64,000 nucleotides of DNA, taken from assembly GCA_015350385.1 (NCBI GenBank), contig WNKI01000003.1, positions 974,592 through 1,038,591 of the forward strand. Reading direction: 5' to 3'. Each line of letters opens with the position of its first letter. Within the stretch, counting starts at the first letter, position 1. This document shows, piece by piece, positions 62,065 to 64,000 of the stretch. The notes under the pieces are model-generated. The model was given only the letters and a program-made list of their open reading frames with translations, had not been told where the DNA came from and did no database searches. The DNA is from Aculops lycopersici. Taxonomy: Eukaryota > Arthropoda > Arachnida > Trombidiformes > Eriophyidae. A program made the position numbers and the translations under genes.

Positions 62065-64000
62065 TCAAGTCGTTTTTTTATTAGTCTGGTCACTAATTGT
62101 CGAGGGTTGTGATTGGTCTTGTTTAGGTTCAGCGGGAGCTTGGTCAATTGGTGTTTTGGTTTTGATTTGATGCTTCTTATTGTAAGTATCCTGAGCAATT
62201 TGACGCAATCTGGCTACATTCGAACCGGTATTCATGACCATATTAGTTAGGAAACCATCCCTTTGGAGCAAGATATGCGGCTCATCATACTCGCGAACCC
62301 GACTAGCATCTAGAACCAAGACACGATCAGAGTCCATAATGGTATGAAGCCGGTGAGCAATCGTTAAAACAGTACAATCCTTGAACATTTGTCTTATTGT
62401 AGTTTGAATAAAATCATCTGTCTCTGGATCCACGTTTGCGGTTGCCTCGTCTAAAACCAAAACTTTGTTCTTCCTCAATATAGCTCGGGCTAAACAAATC
62501 AATTGCCGCTGACCAGAACTAAAGTTGTGGCCACTCTCAACCACCTGTGCCTCTAAACCACCATCTAGCTCTGCAACAACCTTCTTTAGGTGGACCGAGT
62601 TTAGTGCTGACCATATGACATCGTCTTTGTGCACATTGAATGGGTCTAGATTGTGTCTGACTGAGCCACTAAATAGAATTGGCTCTTGGGGAATGATTGA
62701 GATGGAACTTCTGAGATCCTTGAGACTAATTTGACTTGTGTCCACCTTGTCAATGAAAATTTTTCCACTAAAGTCAGTCATTCTGAATAAGGCCGAGATG
62801 ATTGATGATTTTCCCGCACCCGTCCTACCCACAATACCCACTCGTTCGCCGGCCTTGACTTCGAAGTTGATGTCATGCAAGACATCATTTCCATTCACGT
62901 AACTCAACGTGACTCCCTTGTATTCGATAGACCCTTCCGAGGGCCAACCGGGAGGCGGAAGTTGCTTTGGTCTCGACAAAACCTCCTGCTCTGTCCTGAG
63001 ATCAACATAATCCCTGATTCTAACCACGGAAGTCATGAGACTTTGCAACTCGGTCACCTGACGAGCGCCAAATTGCAATGGTCCAGGTAGGATTATAATC
63101 TGTGACACAAGCAATCCGACGAGACTCGCCTCAATCAATCCATAGAACACACTTGTTAGCGTCAGGGAGATTAGTACCAAAAAGTAGACCATACAGGAGG
63201 CATCTATGGATTTGGTTAAATGGTTTAGTCCACATAAAAAGGAGTACCAGGCGTAAGTGTGCTCATTTTGAGCTTTCTCAAATCGCCGGTTGATCACAGC
63301 CTCCAACTTGAAGACCCGAATAGTGGGCAGCCCGTGGAGTGTACTCATGGCCCGACTAAAAACTCGGCCTCGTTTGACGCCCTCGATTTGCTTGAGCTTG
63401 GTGATGTTGCCACTGGACGAGGCACGGAAGTAATTGGCCACCAATAGGACTATGATGGCAGGTATAAGATTATACACGCTAACTAGAGCAGTTACTATGA
63501 TTATGCCCGTAACATTTGTACCTATTTCAATAACATCAATTGCTGTCTGTGGTATTTGGTCGTCCAGAGTGTTGAGATCAGTTGAGAATCTCGCCAGAAT
63601 GGAGCCAATTGAGTTCATTTCGTAAAATTTCATTGGAGCATATAGAACTGAGTGCAGTAGTTGCTTGTGGATCTTTTCTGAGGCATTGAAGCCGGAATTA
63701 AAAAATAACATGTTCCTAGTGAAAGAAGCTGTCAGCAATAGAATAATGATGATTAAATAAATTATACACATATACTTGAGTTCAATCTGATCCCAAAACG
63801 TTGGCTCGGATTTTTTCAAGAACTTGGCCATATCAAGCCTGTGCTTGTCTTCCGGTGAAATTTGATCGCGGTAAGCAGAATTAATTGCATCGTTAGGGTT
63901 TGCAACCTGTTGATTCTTTTGCGCGTTCTGCAACTCTCGCCTTCTATTATCCAAATTTACCATGAAATTTCTATTCTCCCTATACTCAAAAGCTTGATGA
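62065..64000 (-). CDS. ABCC4-like multidrug resistance-associated transporter, C-terminal half (5' end outside window)
   Basis: The frame stays open from the Met at 63963 to the right window edge (residues HQAFEYRENRNF precede it), so this is the 3' portion of a full transporter. It carries the second transmembrane domain, with APMKFYEMNSIGSILARFS and TRNMLFF, and the second nucleotide-binding domain. ATPase motifs are Walker A GRTGAGKSS (about 376-384 from that Met), Q-loop IIPQEPILFSGSVRHNLDPF, signature FSSGQRQL, Walker B VLVLDEATANVD and H-loop IAHRL. The linker RPPPxWP-type sequence PPPGWPSEG and DEATANVDPETD place it with ABCC4 (MRP4), which exports cyclic nucleotides, prostanoids, conjugates and drugs across the plasma membrane. 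The last 60 residues are Lys/Gln/Thr/Pro-rich and lineage-specific. Confidence 0.92.
   Translation of the reverse strand, partial: HQAFEYRENRNFMVNLDNRRRELQNAQKNQQVANPNDAINSAYRDQISPEDKHRLDMAKFLKKSEPTFWDQIELKYMCIIYLIIIILLLTASFTRNMLFFNSGFNASEKIHKQLLHSVLYAPMKFYEMNSIGSILARFSTDLNTLDDQIPQTAIDVIEIGTNVTGIIIVTALVSVYNLIPAIIVLLVANYFRASSSGNITKLKQIEGVKRGRVFSRAMSTLHGLPTIRVFKLEAVINRRFEKAQNEHTYAWYSFLCGLNHLTKSIDASCMVYFLVLISLTLTSVFYGLIEASLVGLLVSQIIILPGPLQFGARQVTELQSLMTSVVRIRDYVDLRTEQEVLSRPKQLPPPGWPSEGSIEYKGVTLSYVNGNDVLHDINFEVKAGERVGIVGRTGAGKSSIISALFRMTDFSGKIFIDKVDTSQISLKDLRSSISIIPQEPILFSGSVRHNLDPFNVHKDDVIWSALNSVHLKKVVAELDGGLEAQVVESGHNFSSGQRQLICLARAILRKNKVLVLDEATANVDPETDDFIQTTIRQMFKDCTVLTIAHRLHTIMDSDRVLVLDASRVREYDEPHILLQRDGFLTNMVMNTGSNVARLRQIAQDTYNKKHQIKTKTPIDQAPAEPKQDQSQPSTISDQTNKKTT

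Noticed and set aside
1..64000. Transposons or integrated viral sequence
   Set aside because: I found no reverse transcriptase, transposase, integrase, long terminal repeat or viral gene in any frame.

Overview
The window is nuclear DNA of an animal, most probably a small-genome arthropod. The supporting signs are a typical metazoan gene set (receptor guanylyl cyclase, LRP receptor, RERE/Atrophin, POMGNT1, PRPF8, PEX13), GT-AG introns, TATA boxes, AATAAA signals and no bacterial operon structure. Nearly every gene is a single long exon. I find only four coding introns in about 18 genes (two in PRPF8, one each in POMGNT1 and the receptor cyclase). Such intron poverty, with 6-500 bp between many genes, recalls the reduced genomes of acariform mites, especially eriophyoids. 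That placement is an inference from gene structure only.

Layout. 1-3.7 kb: 3' part of an LRP1/LRP2-like receptor (+). 4.0-6.3 kb: secreted trypsin-like protease with a very long low-complexity N-terminal region (-). 7.6-9.6 kb: ABCB7, the mitochondrial ABC transporter of the iron-sulfur pathway (-). 10.1-17.7 kb: PRPF8 (+, three exons). 17.9-21.0 kb: POMGNT1 (-, two exons). 21.0-30.1 kb: 9 kb without a convincing gene, rich in simple repeats, inverted repeats and ETS-type sites. 30.1-31.5 kb: unrecognised secreted protein (+). 31.8-38.1 kb: receptor guanylyl cyclase (+, two exons). 38.1-44.9 kb: second large gene desert, rich in CAGGTAG/E2-box motifs and holding a perfect 18-bp hairpin. 44.9-50.5 kb: compact housekeeping block of OSGEPL1 (-), a short DNTTIP1-like protein (+), CDC23/APC8 (-), RNF146 (+) and PPP4C (-). 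50.5-53.5 kb: non-coding, GA-repeat rich. 53.5-57.9 kb: RERE/Atrophin corepressor (+). 58.2-64 kb: second compact block of a small membrane protein (-), PEX13 (+), RPB9 (-), a short-chain dehydrogenase (+) and the 3' half of an ABCC4-like transporter (-, running off the right edge).

The genes do not form one pathway. The arrangement alternates dense housekeeping blocks, with divergent promoters and convergent 3' ends, with regulatory deserts beside signalling genes. The signals most worth following are: a strong concentration of the 8-mer CCGGAAGT over 19-36 kb; a concentration of CAGGTAG over 38.9-44.4 kb; the hairpin at 39855-39901; the orphan secreted protein directly upstream of an orphan-type receptor cyclase; and several conserved regulators that lack usual domains (APC8 C-terminal repeats, DNTTIP1 C-terminal domain, RERE BAH domain and GATA finger).
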